Shown here: one piece after another, positions 16,027 to 23,858 of the stretch | Layout of the letters: each line of letters opens with the position of its first letter | Position numbering within the stretch: position 1 is the stretch's first letter | Source: an uncultured Oxalobacter sp. | GTDB lineage: Bacteria > Pseudomonadota > Gammaproteobacteria > Burkholderiales > Burkholderiaceae_D | Direction of reading: 5' to 3' | NCBI GenBank assembly: GCA_934401755.1 | Contig: CAKRSU010000026.1 | Coordinates: 1 to 25,567, forward strand | Length of the DNA stretch: 25,567 bases | Translations under genes and position numbers: made by a program | Notes under the pieces: model-generated | What the model was told of the DNA's origin: nothing | Databases searched by the model: none | Seen by the model: only the letters and a program-made list of their open reading frames with translations

Positions 16027-16437
16027 TTAGTAGTGTCCACAAAGGTGGAGGTAAACAGCTTCAGCTCCAGTTCCTGGTTCAACGGGAACGGGGGAAGCTG
16101 CATCATCAATTCCATCTGCTTCAATGAGAGTTCCGTTTTTTTGGTATAAAGAAGCAGAAAGTGCAACCAATGTTCGTTCATTGCAATCTACACGATATAG
16201 CGCAAGCATATAAGCGAACTCAGTCGGTCTTCGAGGTGGGACTAGTTTGAACCAACCTTCAGGTTGTGTCTTATCATTGGTATTTAAGTCACTTTGTTGG
16301 GGAGTATTTTTCTGTGCATAGAATACGCCACCATCATTGCTATAGAAAATCTCAGTCCATTCACCTGCATTAGCATGACTAAAAAATAACAGGAAAGCTA
16401 ATGTTGTGATCGTTGCTGATTTCAGTAATCTTTTCAT
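16027..16437 (-). CDS. exported Adhesin_E-like protein 1
   Basis: A 136-residue protein with a signal peptide (cleavage likely after HANA, about residue 24). The mature part follows the Adhesin_E (surface-adhesin E) plan by eye: WTEIFYSNDGGVFYA at the start, a central DC (RVDCNERT), a LYQKNGTLIEAD segment and a terminal Cys (HLCGHY). The two cysteines could pair. In Haemophilus, protein E is a lipoprotein adhesin binding host matrix; this copy has no lipobox, so it may be periplasmic or secreted. The frame opens with two ATGs; GGGAG is 6 bases from the second (16437). It shares its pattern with the genes at 18006 and 21306. Confidence 0.6.
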   Translation of the reverse strand: MKRLLKSATITTLAFLLFFSHANAGEWTEIFYSNDGGVFYAQKNTPQQSDLNTNDKTQPEGWFKLVPPRRPTEFAYMLALYRVDCNERTLVALSASLYQKNGTLIEADGIDDAASPVPVEPGTGAEAVYLHLCGHY

Positions 16438-16658
16438 CATCGTCTCCCAGACAATAATGGGATTCTATAATTACAATGAGCTTATTGTAGCTGTTTTAAG
16501 TTGGTTTGGCTTAGGATATTTTTAGAGTGTTGCTGCAATGAAAAAATGGGACAATTGTTGTAAGAAAAGATAATCAATTGGTTTTAGGATTAATAATTTT
16601 ATTTAATTAACGAATGGACTAATTCTGCAAGTAGATTGATCTCATTTGGGGTAATTTG

Positions 16659-16700
16659 AACAATAGACAGACTGTATTTGAGCAAAATCTGCCTATTGTT
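16659..16700 (-). terminator. hairpin after the 16707 gene
   Basis: A 13-bp stem with one mismatch (16659-16671 with 16688-16700) and a 16-base loop, 7 bases past the stop codon. There is no clear T-run on the minus strand. Confidence 0.5.
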
Positions 16701-16706
16701 TTGGTG

Positions 16707-17330
16707 TTAGTCGAGTACTAGATTGGGCAAATCTGTTTTTTCTAATTTAATTTTATGTTCTTTAAGGATTTCTTCTGCGCATTTTCCTGTAGTTATATCA
16801 ATATTCTCGTTATAGCAACTACACATCGTTTCAACATATTGATCATCTTGAATGGATTTTATGACAACTGTATTGTGTTTTATGAAACCAAAATCCACAG
16901 TGTATTTCATATATTCTAATTTTTTATTGTTCTTTTTAAATAGCGCGGAATCTAACTTAATACTTGCTTTGATAGAGTCAATCGTCGCATTTTGAGCCCA
17001 TTTTCCCCATTGATTTTTAGATTTTCGATGATTCTCTACCTCACGGTGGCACCAATCAATTAACTTTTGCCGGATGGAATTGCGCTCCATTGCCAAGAAA
17101 TCTTCATTAAAAGCATCATCATTAAAACCGTTTAATTCACTTTTTTCAGTAAAAATTCTTAAATTCGGCTGTTGATTGTTCGTACCTTTTTTCTTTTTAT
17201 TTTTTTGAAGATTTGAGATGAGAGCATATGCTCCACCTGCGATTAATGCGCCAATGCTAACTGCGATGCTAATTTTTTTCTGGGATAAATGAGAAATTTT
17301 CGAGGAAAGCCAACTTTTTTGTTCAGACAT
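16707..17330 (-). CDS. membrane-anchored protein, C-x(11-12)-C family member
   Basis: A 207-residue protein. A single membrane segment lies near residues 19-38 (ISIAVSIGALIAGGAYALI), after a short cytoplasmic start, followed by a lysine-rich stretch; the rest is a hydrophilic domain with a helical core (SIRQKLIDWCHREVENHRKS). Near the C-terminus is MCSCYNENIDITTGKCAEEIL, whose C-x11-C-A-x-x-I matches the two tandem genes at 23282 and 23859. No known domain was recognised. ATG 17330 is chosen over 17333 because of spacing from AAAGGA. It sits between the two Adhesin_E-like genes at 16027 and 18006. Confidence 0.6.
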   Translation of the reverse strand: MSEQKSWLSSKISHLSQKKISIAVSIGALIAGGAYALISNLQKNKKKKGTNNQQPNLRIFTEKSELNGFNDDAFNEDFLAMERNSIRQKLIDWCHREVENHRKSKNQWGKWAQNATIDSIKASIKLDSALFKKNNKKLEYMKYTVDFGFIKHNTVVIKSIQDDQYVETMCSCYNENIDITTGKCAEEILKEHKIKLEKTDLPNLVLD

Positions 17331-17673
17331 CATAATCCTTTCAAAATTAAGAACGCGTTTAGATGGTCAGCAATAAAAAATTGTATTTTTAATTTCATTC
17401 ATTAACTATAGGAGAAAAGCGTTTCTCTCGTGCGAGATTTTACTTTGTGCAAAATATTTTACATCCGATTACAATGATTAAATATGAGATTAGAACTAAT
17501 TTGTGAGATAAAAGATTTGGGGATGTCAAAGCTAGCGCAGTTAAGGGTAAAAATTGTTAATACAAGTAAAAATTATTCTTAATAATAGGCAAAATTTTAA
17601 TCGATTTAGATTAGACAATTGTTCGTATTAGAAAAATAAGAAATCTAGGCGCCTTTCCAGTTGAGAATTTTTA
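17331..17673. other. AT-rich intergenic region
   Basis: About 340 bases with no ORF on a credible start, no repeat and no clear hairpin. It must hold the promoter of the 16707 gene and the 3' end of the upstream small gene. Confidence 0.4.
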
Positions 17674-17916
17674 TTATTGAATATGGCGACCAGGATTATT
17701 GGTTTTGTTCTTGTATTTTTTTTGTGGTTTCAGGTGTTTTATTTTTTTTGAATGTGTTTTATGAGAGGATTCTATATTGTCACAAGATGTTTCTGGTCGG
17801 CAAATTAAGCTATTTTTCTGGGAGGAATAGTAGTGATCAAATTCTCTAGCCGATGCTACTGATATGTTTATGAATGTCCATAAGAATATATAAAAAATCC
17901 AATAAAGCTTTTTCAT
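17674..17916 (-). CDS. small secreted basic protein
   Basis: An 80-residue protein with an N-terminal signal (MKKLYWIFYIFLWTF, cleavage likely after SVASA). The mature part is short and strongly basic, rich in Lys, His and Ser (KTHSKKIKHLKPQKKYKNK), with one cysteine pair (ICRPETSC). No ribosome binding site is visible, which lowers confidence. The basic tail could bind DNA, cell wall or polyanions. No family recognised. Confidence 0.45.
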   Translation of the reverse strand: MKKLYWIFYIFLWTFINISVASAREFDHYYSSQKNSLICRPETSCDNIESSHKTHSKKIKHLKPQKKYKNKTNNPGRHIQ

Positions 17917-18005
17917 AATAATATTTTGATATAGAAGAAGTTTAGAAGGTTTAATTTTATAAGATAGATAAAATTTTCATTATTAATCCCAATAGCGAAT
18001 TGGCG

Positions 18006-18524
18006 TTAATCAGCTGTTGGTGTTGTTTCTGATAAAGAATATTTACTACATAGGCGTTCAAGTAGCCCATCATATGCCTCTTTGGGAAAGCCTTTTACAT
18101 ATTCTATTCCTTGCATAAGGGGAATATGCATTGGATCGATTATTTCACCATTGATATTATAAATATTACCTGATGCGGGAAATACGGTTTGAATTGAACA
18201 ATCAGCCATTGCAATCCCTTTTGCATAGTCGAATAGTTCTTTTGTTTCGGCAACAACTTTAACTTCAATCCCTAAAATATTGGGATCAATATTGTGAGGT
18301 GGGTCTTTGATATAAACTGTTTCAATATGATTGCCTGCTAGCTTTTGCCAACCTTCAGCATCGGGTTGGTCAACAGAGTGCTTATACGGTGTAGGTGTCG
18401 CGTTTTGTATGAGTCGTTGAGTATGTTGTTCAGGCTTTGTTGCATAAGCAGGGGTTAAAAAGAGAATTGTTATAATTTCTATTGCTAATACTATTGAATA
18501 GAGTGCTTTGGTGGGAATGCTCAT
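18006..18524 (-). CDS. exported Adhesin_E-like protein 2
   Basis: A 172-residue protein. A signal peptide begins MSIPTKALYSIVLAIEI, with cleavage likely after PAYA. The mature part contains GWQKLAGNHIETVYIKD, a central ADC (MADCSIQT), an NINGEII segment and a late Cys (ERLCSKY), the same order as the proteins at 16027 and 21306. Function is unknown; a surface or periplasmic role is inferred from the family pattern. An in-frame TTG (18536) lies upstream; the ATG at 18524 is preferred, though neither has a good ribosome binding site. Confidence 0.55.
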   Translation of the reverse strand: MSIPTKALYSIVLAIEIITILFLTPAYATKPEQHTQRLIQNATPTPYKHSVDQPDAEGWQKLAGNHIETVYIKDPPHNIDPNILGIEVKVVAETKELFDYAKGIAMADCSIQTVFPASGNIYNINGEIIDPMHIPLMQGIEYVKGFPKEAYDGLLERLCSKYSLSETTPTAD

Positions 18525-18613
18525 TATTTTTTGCAATGGATTGTTTGATGATCTGTTTTAATTATGATTGCTTTATATGATAGAAAGTATTAATTGTGCT
18601 TGTACTTTTTAAT

Positions 18614-18656
18614 TGGACTCTATCCTTTAGTTGTTTGTTATTTGGGATAGAGTCCA
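18614..18656 (-). terminator. hairpin after the alcohol dehydrogenase gene
   Basis: A perfect 12-bp stem TGGACTCTATCC (18614-18625) with its complement (18645-18656) and a 19-base loop, 13 bases past the stop codon. No T-run follows on the minus strand. Confidence 0.55.
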
Positions 18657-18668
18657 TTGTTAATCGTG

Positions 18669-19883
18669 TTAAAAATCAACGGGTAAATCATAATAGCAAC
18701 ATTTAAGTAGCTTTTCCATTTCGCTTTGAGTTGGGCGGCGTGGATTTGACGCAGTACAAGCATCATCAATGGCATTTGCTGCAATTTCAGGTAGGCGTTT
18801 GAGAAAAACATCTTCTGGTATAAATCCTTCCTTGCAGGGTAATGAGTCCTTGCCATATTGATGAATACTATGTGGAATATTAAGTGCATCGCTCATGCAA
18901 CGAAGGTGTTGGATCAAATATTTTACCTTATCATTATCTGAGCGGCCTTTTAATCCTATAAAATCAGCAATTTTTCCATAGCGTTGTTTTGCGACAGGAT
19001 CTTTTGCATTGTAGGCGATAACTTTTGGAAGATACATCGCATTTGCTGCTCCGTGAATCAAATGGGCGCCATAATCTGCAAATGCAGCTCCTGTTTTATG
19101 AGCCATTGAATGCACGATACCAAGTAGTGCATTAGTAAATGCCATACCGGCCATTGTCGCAGCATCATGCATTTTGTTGCGTTCTTCTATCTTTCCATTG
19201 AATGAATGGATTAAGTTATCTTGTACCGATTTAATTGCATACAATGCTAAGGCATCCGTATACGCACAGTTTTGGGTGGAAACGTATGCTTCAATTGCAT
19301 GAGTCATTGCATCCATACCAGTATGTGCAATTAGTTTGGGAGGCATAGTTTGTACCATGACGGGATCAACAATAGCGACATCTGGAGTGATCTCAAAATC
19401 AGCAATTGGATATTTAATCCCTTTTTGATAATCTGTGATAATTGAAAATGCGGTAACTTCTGTTGCGGTGCCTGATGTTGATGGGATTGCGCAAAAGTGA
19501 GATTTTTTTCTTAGTTTTGGAAGGCCAAATACCTGGCACATCTCTTGAAAGGTGATATCGGGGTACTCATATTTTATCCACATCGCTTTGGCGGCATCAA
19601 TTGGTGAGCCTCCACCTACGGCAATAATCCAATCTGGTTGGAATGTCAGCATTCTTTTGGCGCCTGCCATAACAGTTTCAACACTAGGATCAGGTTCAAT
19701 ATGAGCAATAATCTCGACTTGCATTTTTGCTTCTTTTAGGTAGTTTGATATAGTTGTAATGAACCCTAGAGAGACCATTGTGTCATCGCAGCAAATAATT
19801 GCTTTTTGACCTTTAAATGATTTTAATGCGGATAATGCATTTTTTCCGTGGTAAATATCGCGTGGAAGGGTAAATCTAGCCAT
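18669..19883 (-). CDS. iron-containing alcohol dehydrogenase (AdhE C-domain type)
   Basis: A 404-residue group III (iron-dependent) alcohol dehydrogenase. It reduces aldehydes to alcohols with NAD(P)H, or the reverse, as in fermentative or detoxifying metabolism; substrate unknown. The dinucleotide-binding GGGSPIDAAKA (90-100) and the iron ligands Asp191 and His195 (DAMTH), His262 (AHKTG) and His277 (IHGAANA) are all present. Overall it resembles the C-terminal dehydrogenase half of AdhE, but the aldehyde dehydrogenase half is absent. GAGGAG lies 7 bases before ATG 19883 (MARFTLP); a TTG five codons earlier opens the frame but overlaps that signal, so it is rejected. Monocistronic, with a hairpin after it. 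Confidence 0.93.
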   Translation of the reverse strand: MARFTLPRDIYHGKNALSALKSFKGQKAIICCDDTMVSLGFITTISNYLKEAKMQVEIIAHIEPDPSVETVMAGAKRMLTFQPDWIIAVGGGSPIDAAKAMWIKYEYPDITFQEMCQVFGLPKLRKKSHFCAIPSTSGTATEVTAFSIITDYQKGIKYPIADFEITPDVAIVDPVMVQTMPPKLIAHTGMDAMTHAIEAYVSTQNCAYTDALALYAIKSVQDNLIHSFNGKIEERNKMHDAATMAGMAFTNALLGIVHSMAHKTGAAFADYGAHLIHGAANAMYLPKVIAYNAKDPVAKQRYGKIADFIGLKGRSDNDKVKYLIQHLRCMSDALNIPHSIHQYGKDSLPCKEGFIPEDVFLKRLPEIAANAIDDACTASNPRRPTQSEMEKLLKCCYYDLPVDF

Positions 19884-20411
19884 TTCAAATCTCCTCAAAG
19901 TACGGGAAATCCCTTTAATTATAAAAAGTTCTCAATTGATAGAATTGAAACCTCATTTAGCTTGCGATAATTCATTTTATCGTTTTAGAAGAACATTGTG
20001 CGTAAAAAAGAAGTCCAAAGAAAAAGTTTTGAGAAGATTTCATGTAAATACTAAAAATTAGGTCGAAATCGCGTGCGTATCGATTTTAAGGATAAAGTAT
20101 TTGGCGATGAATTTCGTGATTGATTGAGAGCAAATTGTATTGTAGGAAATTAAAAAATCAGCAAACCTTTCAATGTGCGAAGTTTGACTATATAGCTCAA
20201 TTACAGGGGAACTAAGCTGCGTTTTTCAGGGGAGTTGCATTGAAACAGAAATAGGGATGTGTACGATTGGCTCAATAGGAATCTCTTTTTTCAGGAGGAT
20301 ATCAAGACATGGGTGATGCAATCAAATTTTTAAACAGTAATAAAAGTTTTTAGAAGGTGTCGTCTGATGAAGATTAAAGCGCATTAAAGAATCGGTAAAT
20401 AAACGCCAAAA
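19884..20411. other. intergenic with one short ORF
   Basis: About 530 bases holding no gene of normal size. A 14-codon plus-strand frame (20309-20353) with AGGAGG 10 bases before its ATG is noted separately. The dehydrogenase promoter must be at the left end. Confidence 0.4.
20309..20353 (+). CDS. possible 14-residue peptide with strong ribosome binding site
   Basis: A tiny frame MGDAIKFLNSNKSF. AGGAGG lies about 10 bases before the ATG, a strong signal for such a short ORF. No larger downstream gene follows on the same strand within reach, so a leader-peptide role is not supported; it may be a decayed gene start or chance. Confidence 0.15.
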   Translation: MGDAIKFLNSNKSF

Positions 20412-20448
20412 TAAATGCTTGTAGTATTTATTATGCTACAAGCATTTA
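20412..20448 (-). terminator. terminator of the 20504 gene
   Basis: A perfect 13-bp stem (20412-20424 with 20436-20448) built on AAATGCTTGTAG, with an 11-base loop. TTTTGG follows on the minus strand. It lies about 55 bases past the stop codon. Confidence 0.7.
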
Positions 20449-20503
20449 AAGGATATTTTTGCTAGCAATTGTATTAACGGATATATTTCTGGATTAGTCT
20501 TAA

Positions 20504-21055
20504 TTAAGAATATGCCAAATATTGAAAATCACCAAATTCTTGTTCGAAACGATCCACCAGTTCACGAAGGTAATCTTCATCGACTTCATCCCAACTAATT
20601 TTATTTTTACAGTATTGGTTGTCAAATGCCTCTAAAAATGATTTTTCATCATTGAAAAATTGTGGAATTGCGGCAGGGTTAGCCATATCAACTAAACAGT
20701 AAATATCATAATCCATCGTATCAGGTAGAGATAGCATATCTTTAAAAAAGGCAACTGCATTAGCTGGAGTCCCTTGAGTAACGTCTTCGTGTAAATAGAA
20801 AAATTCAGTACCTTTCAAATCATCGTGGGTCAAGCTGCCATCTTTTAACTTAGATCGGATATTTGCCCACTTTTCATCCCCTAATCCTTTTAATTTTAGG
20901 GCAGGCCATGATTTTATTTCACAGTCACTAATACCGACTCCAGTCGGGGTGATATATTCATAGCGTAACCCATCTGCAGTACTGACTACTGTTGCACAAA
21001 CGCCTTGGCGGCGCAAAGTGTCAATCAGGTAAGCTCGATTCATCTCAAATTCCAT
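20504..21055 (-). CDS. unknown acidic cytoplasmic protein
   Basis: A 183-residue soluble, acidic protein with no signal peptide or membrane segment. It opens MEFEMNRAYLIDTLRRQGV, has a mid region FFYLHEDVTQGTPANAVAF, and ends in an acidic segment DEVDEDYLRELVDRFEQEFG. I do not recognise a domain. Start choice: AGAGGA directly abuts the ATG at 21061, leaving the ATG at 21055 with 6-base spacing; a third ATG (MNRAYL) is also possible. It stands alone with its own terminator, among envelope genes. Confidence 0.75.
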   Translation of the reverse strand: MEFEMNRAYLIDTLRRQGVCATVVSTADGLRYEYITPTGVGISDCEIKSWPALKLKGLGDEKWANIRSKLKDGSLTHDDLKGTEFFYLHEDVTQGTPANAVAFFKDMLSLPDTMDYDIYCLVDMANPAAIPQFFNDEKSFLEAFDNQYCKNKISWDEVDEDYLRELVDRFEQEFGDFQYLAYS

Positions 21056-21252
21056 CTTCATTCCTCTTAGATCAAGATATAACTAGACATTTGCTTTGTT
21101 TATGTCTAAACACAATTAGGTATATACATAACATATACTCGCTAAATAGATGATATAGGGATAAAAAAATAGATTACAAGGGGAAAATAGTACTATATTG
21201 CGGAATAAGATTAAGATCAAAATGATCAATAGGCGTATCTTGATGAGATTTT

Positions 21253-21295
21253 TCCAGCATATTGTCAGGAGTATTCCGTGAGACAATATGCTGGA
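21253..21295 (-). terminator. hairpin after the third Adhesin_E-like gene
   Basis: A perfect 14-bp stem TCCAGCATATTGTC (21253-21266) with its complement (21282-21295) and a 15-base loop, 11 bases past the stop codon at 21306. No T-run on the minus strand; the bases after the stem are A-rich. Confidence 0.6.
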
Positions 21296-21305
21296 GTTTA
21301 CGATT

Positions 21306-21689
21306 CTATTGGCAAATTAAAGTCAAAATTTTGCCATAAACAGTGCCCGTTTTGCCATTTTCAGTGGTAATTTTGTCAGCAGGAAATGGATGCGTCTTTC
21401 CAATAGATCCATCTTCATTGATATCAACACCAGCAACCATAGAAACGGTTTGTTTTGAACAATCTGCTTTATAGAGTACAGCAGAATCCGTTCCTTTTGC
21501 TTTATTAATGGCACGAACATTCATTCCAATTTTTTTTAGGACTGCCGCATTCGGTAGTGGTTTCTGCAGATATAAACCACCGTTTTCATCTCCCGTTAGT
21601 TGCGACCAACCTGTTAACCCCGCAGCAAAAGCGGAGGAACAACCGAGTGTTGCCATACTTATCAAAGCAATAGTCAAAGTTTTTTTCAT
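21306..21689 (-). CDS. exported Adhesin_E-like protein 3
   Basis: A 127-residue protein with signal MKKTLTIALISMATLGCSSA, likely cut after AFA. The mature part has GWSQLTGDENGGLYLQ, a central ADC (KADCSKQT), a DINEDGSIG segment and a terminal Cys (TLICQ), matching the order seen at 16027 and 18006. The LGCSSA segment resembles a lipobox, so lipidation at that cysteine cannot be excluded. GAGG lies 5 bases before ATG 21689; an upstream frame extension to 21734 lacks a signal and is rejected. Family role inferred: surface or periplasmic, binding partner unknown. Confidence 0.6.
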   Translation of the reverse strand: MKKTLTIALISMATLGCSSAFAAGLTGWSQLTGDENGGLYLQKPLPNAAVLKKIGMNVRAINKAKGTDSAVLYKADCSKQTVSMVAGVDINEDGSIGKTHPFPADKITTENGKTGTVYGKILTLICQ

Positions 21690-21757
21690 ATTTACCTCAA
21701 TACATAATGTAATTGAAAGACAATGATTATTCACTACAGAATAATGTATTCAGTTTG

Positions 21758-21779
21758 CCATAGATTGATCTATCTATGG
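21758..21779. promoter_or_regulatory. perfect 8-bp dyad between the PDZ and Adhesin_E-like genes
   Basis: CCATAGAT (21758-21765) and ATCTATGG (21772-21779) around TGATCT, about 70-90 bases upstream of the gene starting at 21689. It could be an operator, or a hairpin in the 3' region of the PDZ gene. Confidence 0.3.
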
Positions 21780-21941
21780 GCATTGGTTGTCATTTTTTTA
21801 CGAGTATGGCGTTAGTGTCAATGAATGTTTTAAAAACTTTTGTAAAGATATATTCAAATGATCAATTCAATCAATTTAAGTTTGTTATCCATTAATTCGT
21901 AATTCATTTTTATCGCATGTTTTTGAAATAGTGACAAAAAG

Positions 21942-23216
21942 CTAATCATCGCTAAACCAGTCACTCATTGAATGAACTATCTTCATCAAGAATCCATCCT
22001 TTGCTCGGGCTTGCTTTTTTTTAATACGGGCATCGTACGCTTTTTTACGGACAGCCCAACGTTTGGCGGCTTCTGCTTGTTTTTCTTCTATTGTTGTTTT
22101 TTCAATATCAGAGGAGCGGTTTGTTTGAGAAGGTATTTCGTTTTTTAGGGTATTGGCATTTGCTGGTAGAGGCGTTTTATCGGGTGTTTTTTGCGAAGGT
22201 GTGTCTAGGCTTAACTTTGTTTCACTGTTAGGGGATGAAGTCAGAATTGGTAAAGTTAATTGGTTTTTTGGGGCAATCTGAGCTGTAGCTGGCGAGTTAG
22301 CAAGTTGATTATTTTTAGACAGGGGTAATATTGGTTCTTTCGTTAGAATTTTTGAAGGGCGTTTAAATAAAGGATTTAAATATACTTGAATTGATGTATT
22401 GCCTCGTAGGATTTCAAATATCATTGGGTTTTGAGTACCAGAATAGCGAGTGGCGATAGCGTGAAAGTGTTGTTCATTTTCAATCGTAATGCCATTTACA
22501 CGATAGAGGATATCTCCTTTTTGAATATTGGCAGCAAATCCAGGAGAATCATAGAAAACACGTTTGACGATGACACCATGATTGCTACCTAAGCGGCGTT
22601 TCTGATCAGATGTTAGTGATTGAGTTTTAAGTCCCAAAACAGGAATTTGTAAGTCGCGTACGAGGAATGTTGCTGACTGATCAAATCTTTGTTTGTTATA
22701 AGATACAGGTAAATATTTTAGTCCCCAAAAGAGTTCTTCGTTATCTTTGGCTTTATCTTCAGTAGAAGTATAGCTATTATTGTTATCAAATGATTGACAA
22801 GGAGGATGATGGGTGGTCTGCTTTGACATGGCAGATGCTTCTTCTTTTGTCATAATCTGTGGCGCAAATCCAGTAATTTGACCAGCAGGGCTGACTTTAT
22901 ATAGAACATGTGTTGCGCCTACTAATTTTGCTTGTTCTGATAATTTATCGATTTCAACGATAGGCGCATTAAATGAAGATGTTCCAATAATGACCATGCC
23001 ATGTGCTTGGGCTTCTTCAAGTTCAGCATTATAGTCATTTGTTGAAACGGTTAATGTTGGCGATTCTTTATCGGCTAAGTATTGAAGATGAGCTTTTTTA
23101 TAGGCAGGAATTGATACAGCTTCATAATAATCTTGGAAAGGATTCGTTGCGCACCCATTAAGTATGAATGTCAAAATGAAAATAGCCCATAGGGTTAAAG
23201 GTTGTTTGATCTTCAT
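21942..23216 (-). CDS. PDZ-domain lipoprotein
   Basis: A 424-residue lipoprotein: lipobox LNGC (Cys22), then a domain (about 55-130) with AEAHGMVIIGTSS-like strands (actual: AQAHGMVIIGTSSF) and EQAKLVGATHVLYKV, a form seen in periplasmic stress lipoproteins. A PDZ domain (about 195-285) follows, with LGLKTQSL, DSPGFAANIQKGDIL and VNGITIENEQHF. A Ser/Pro/Thr/Lys-rich linker and a basic helical tail (AAKRWAVRKKAYDARIKKK) end it. There is no serine protease domain, so it is an adaptor or scaffold rather than a DegP-type protease. It is the third gene of a probable operon after 23859 and 23282 (65-base gap). No clear ribosome binding site. Confidence 0.8.
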   Translation of the reverse strand: MKIKQPLTLWAIFILTFILNGCATNPFQDYYEAVSIPAYKKAHLQYLADKESPTLTVSTNDYNAELEEAQAHGMVIIGTSSFNAPIVEIDKLSEQAKLVGATHVLYKVSPAGQITGFAPQIMTKEEASAMSKQTTHHPPCQSFDNNNSYTSTEDKAKDNEELFWGLKYLPVSYNKQRFDQSATFLVRDLQIPVLGLKTQSLTSDQKRRLGSNHGVIVKRVFYDSPGFAANIQKGDILYRVNGITIENEQHFHAIATRYSGTQNPMIFEILRGNTSIQVYLNPLFKRPSKILTKEPILPLSKNNQLANSPATAQIAPKNQLTLPILTSSPNSETKLSLDTPSQKTPDKTPLPANANTLKNEIPSQTNRSSDIEKTTIEEKQAEAAKRWAVRKKAYDARIKKKQARAKDGFLMKIVHSMSDWFSDD

Positions 23217-23281
23217 GGTATTGAATAGAAACCGTGATAACTAAAGCAATAAAAACTGCTTTGGGAATATGAGATAAAAAA

Positions 23282-23785
23282 TTATGGCATTCTTATATGA
23301 AATGTTGAAGCTATTGTATTGCCGCATTGACCGGCAGAAACATTGATTGGCTTGTTATCAAGACATAGTACGTGATGTGTTTGTTTATTCAAATTCCCAT
23401 AAGCGAGACTGATAAATATATGATCTATTTTATTCGCGGAAGCGATATGCCAATTGAATAAAGCAATAGTCGATTTGTCGATAGTTATTGTTCGAAAAGA
23501 AGCTGATAATTTTTGTTGAATTATGTTTGCAGGCATTCCTTTTAGAATTTCTTGTTGGCTGAGAAATACAGAAATGGGTTGGCGAAATTGTTTTTCTAGC
23601 CAAGATAAACGATTATGACTTAATGGAATATTATCCAGAGGCCCCTTTCTAACAATGACTTGTGCGTTTGCCGAAGAAACGAGTTGTTTAGCAATGGTAT
23701 CTTGCTGTTTTATTTCCATCCATATCATGACGAATAGACACAAAAGTATTATGGCAATAGCTACAATTTTTATTGTGCGGTTCAT
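23282..23785 (-). CDS. membrane-anchored protein, C-x(11-12)-C family member
   Basis: A 167-residue protein with one membrane anchor near residues 5-22 (KIVAIAIILLCLFVMIWM) and a periplasmic remainder. The C-terminal part STIALFNWHIA...LCLDNKPINVSAGQCGNTI aligns with the upstream neighbour at 23859 (IFRYHY...SCYDHDPISLTQGSCANEI): a C-x12-C-[AG]-x-x-I-x(3)-FH end shared by both. They look like tandem duplicates. Start: ATG 23785 (MNRTIK) gives a proper anchor; the longer frame to 23830 begins with TTG. No ribosome binding site is visible at either, so translation may be coupled or weak. No known domain. Confidence 0.6.
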   Translation of the reverse strand: MNRTIKIVAIAIILLCLFVMIWMEIKQQDTIAKQLVSSANAQVIVRKGPLDNIPLSHNRLSWLEKQFRQPISVFLSQQEILKGMPANIIQQKLSASFRTITIDKSTIALFNWHIASANKIDHIFISLAYGNLNKQTHHVLCLDNKPINVSAGQCGNTIASTFHIRMP

Positions 23786-23858
23786 ATGAATGTTTTTTTG
23801 TTGGGTAAAGAATGGGGTTAACCGTAACAAGTCTTATCGTGGAATATAAAAACATTGA

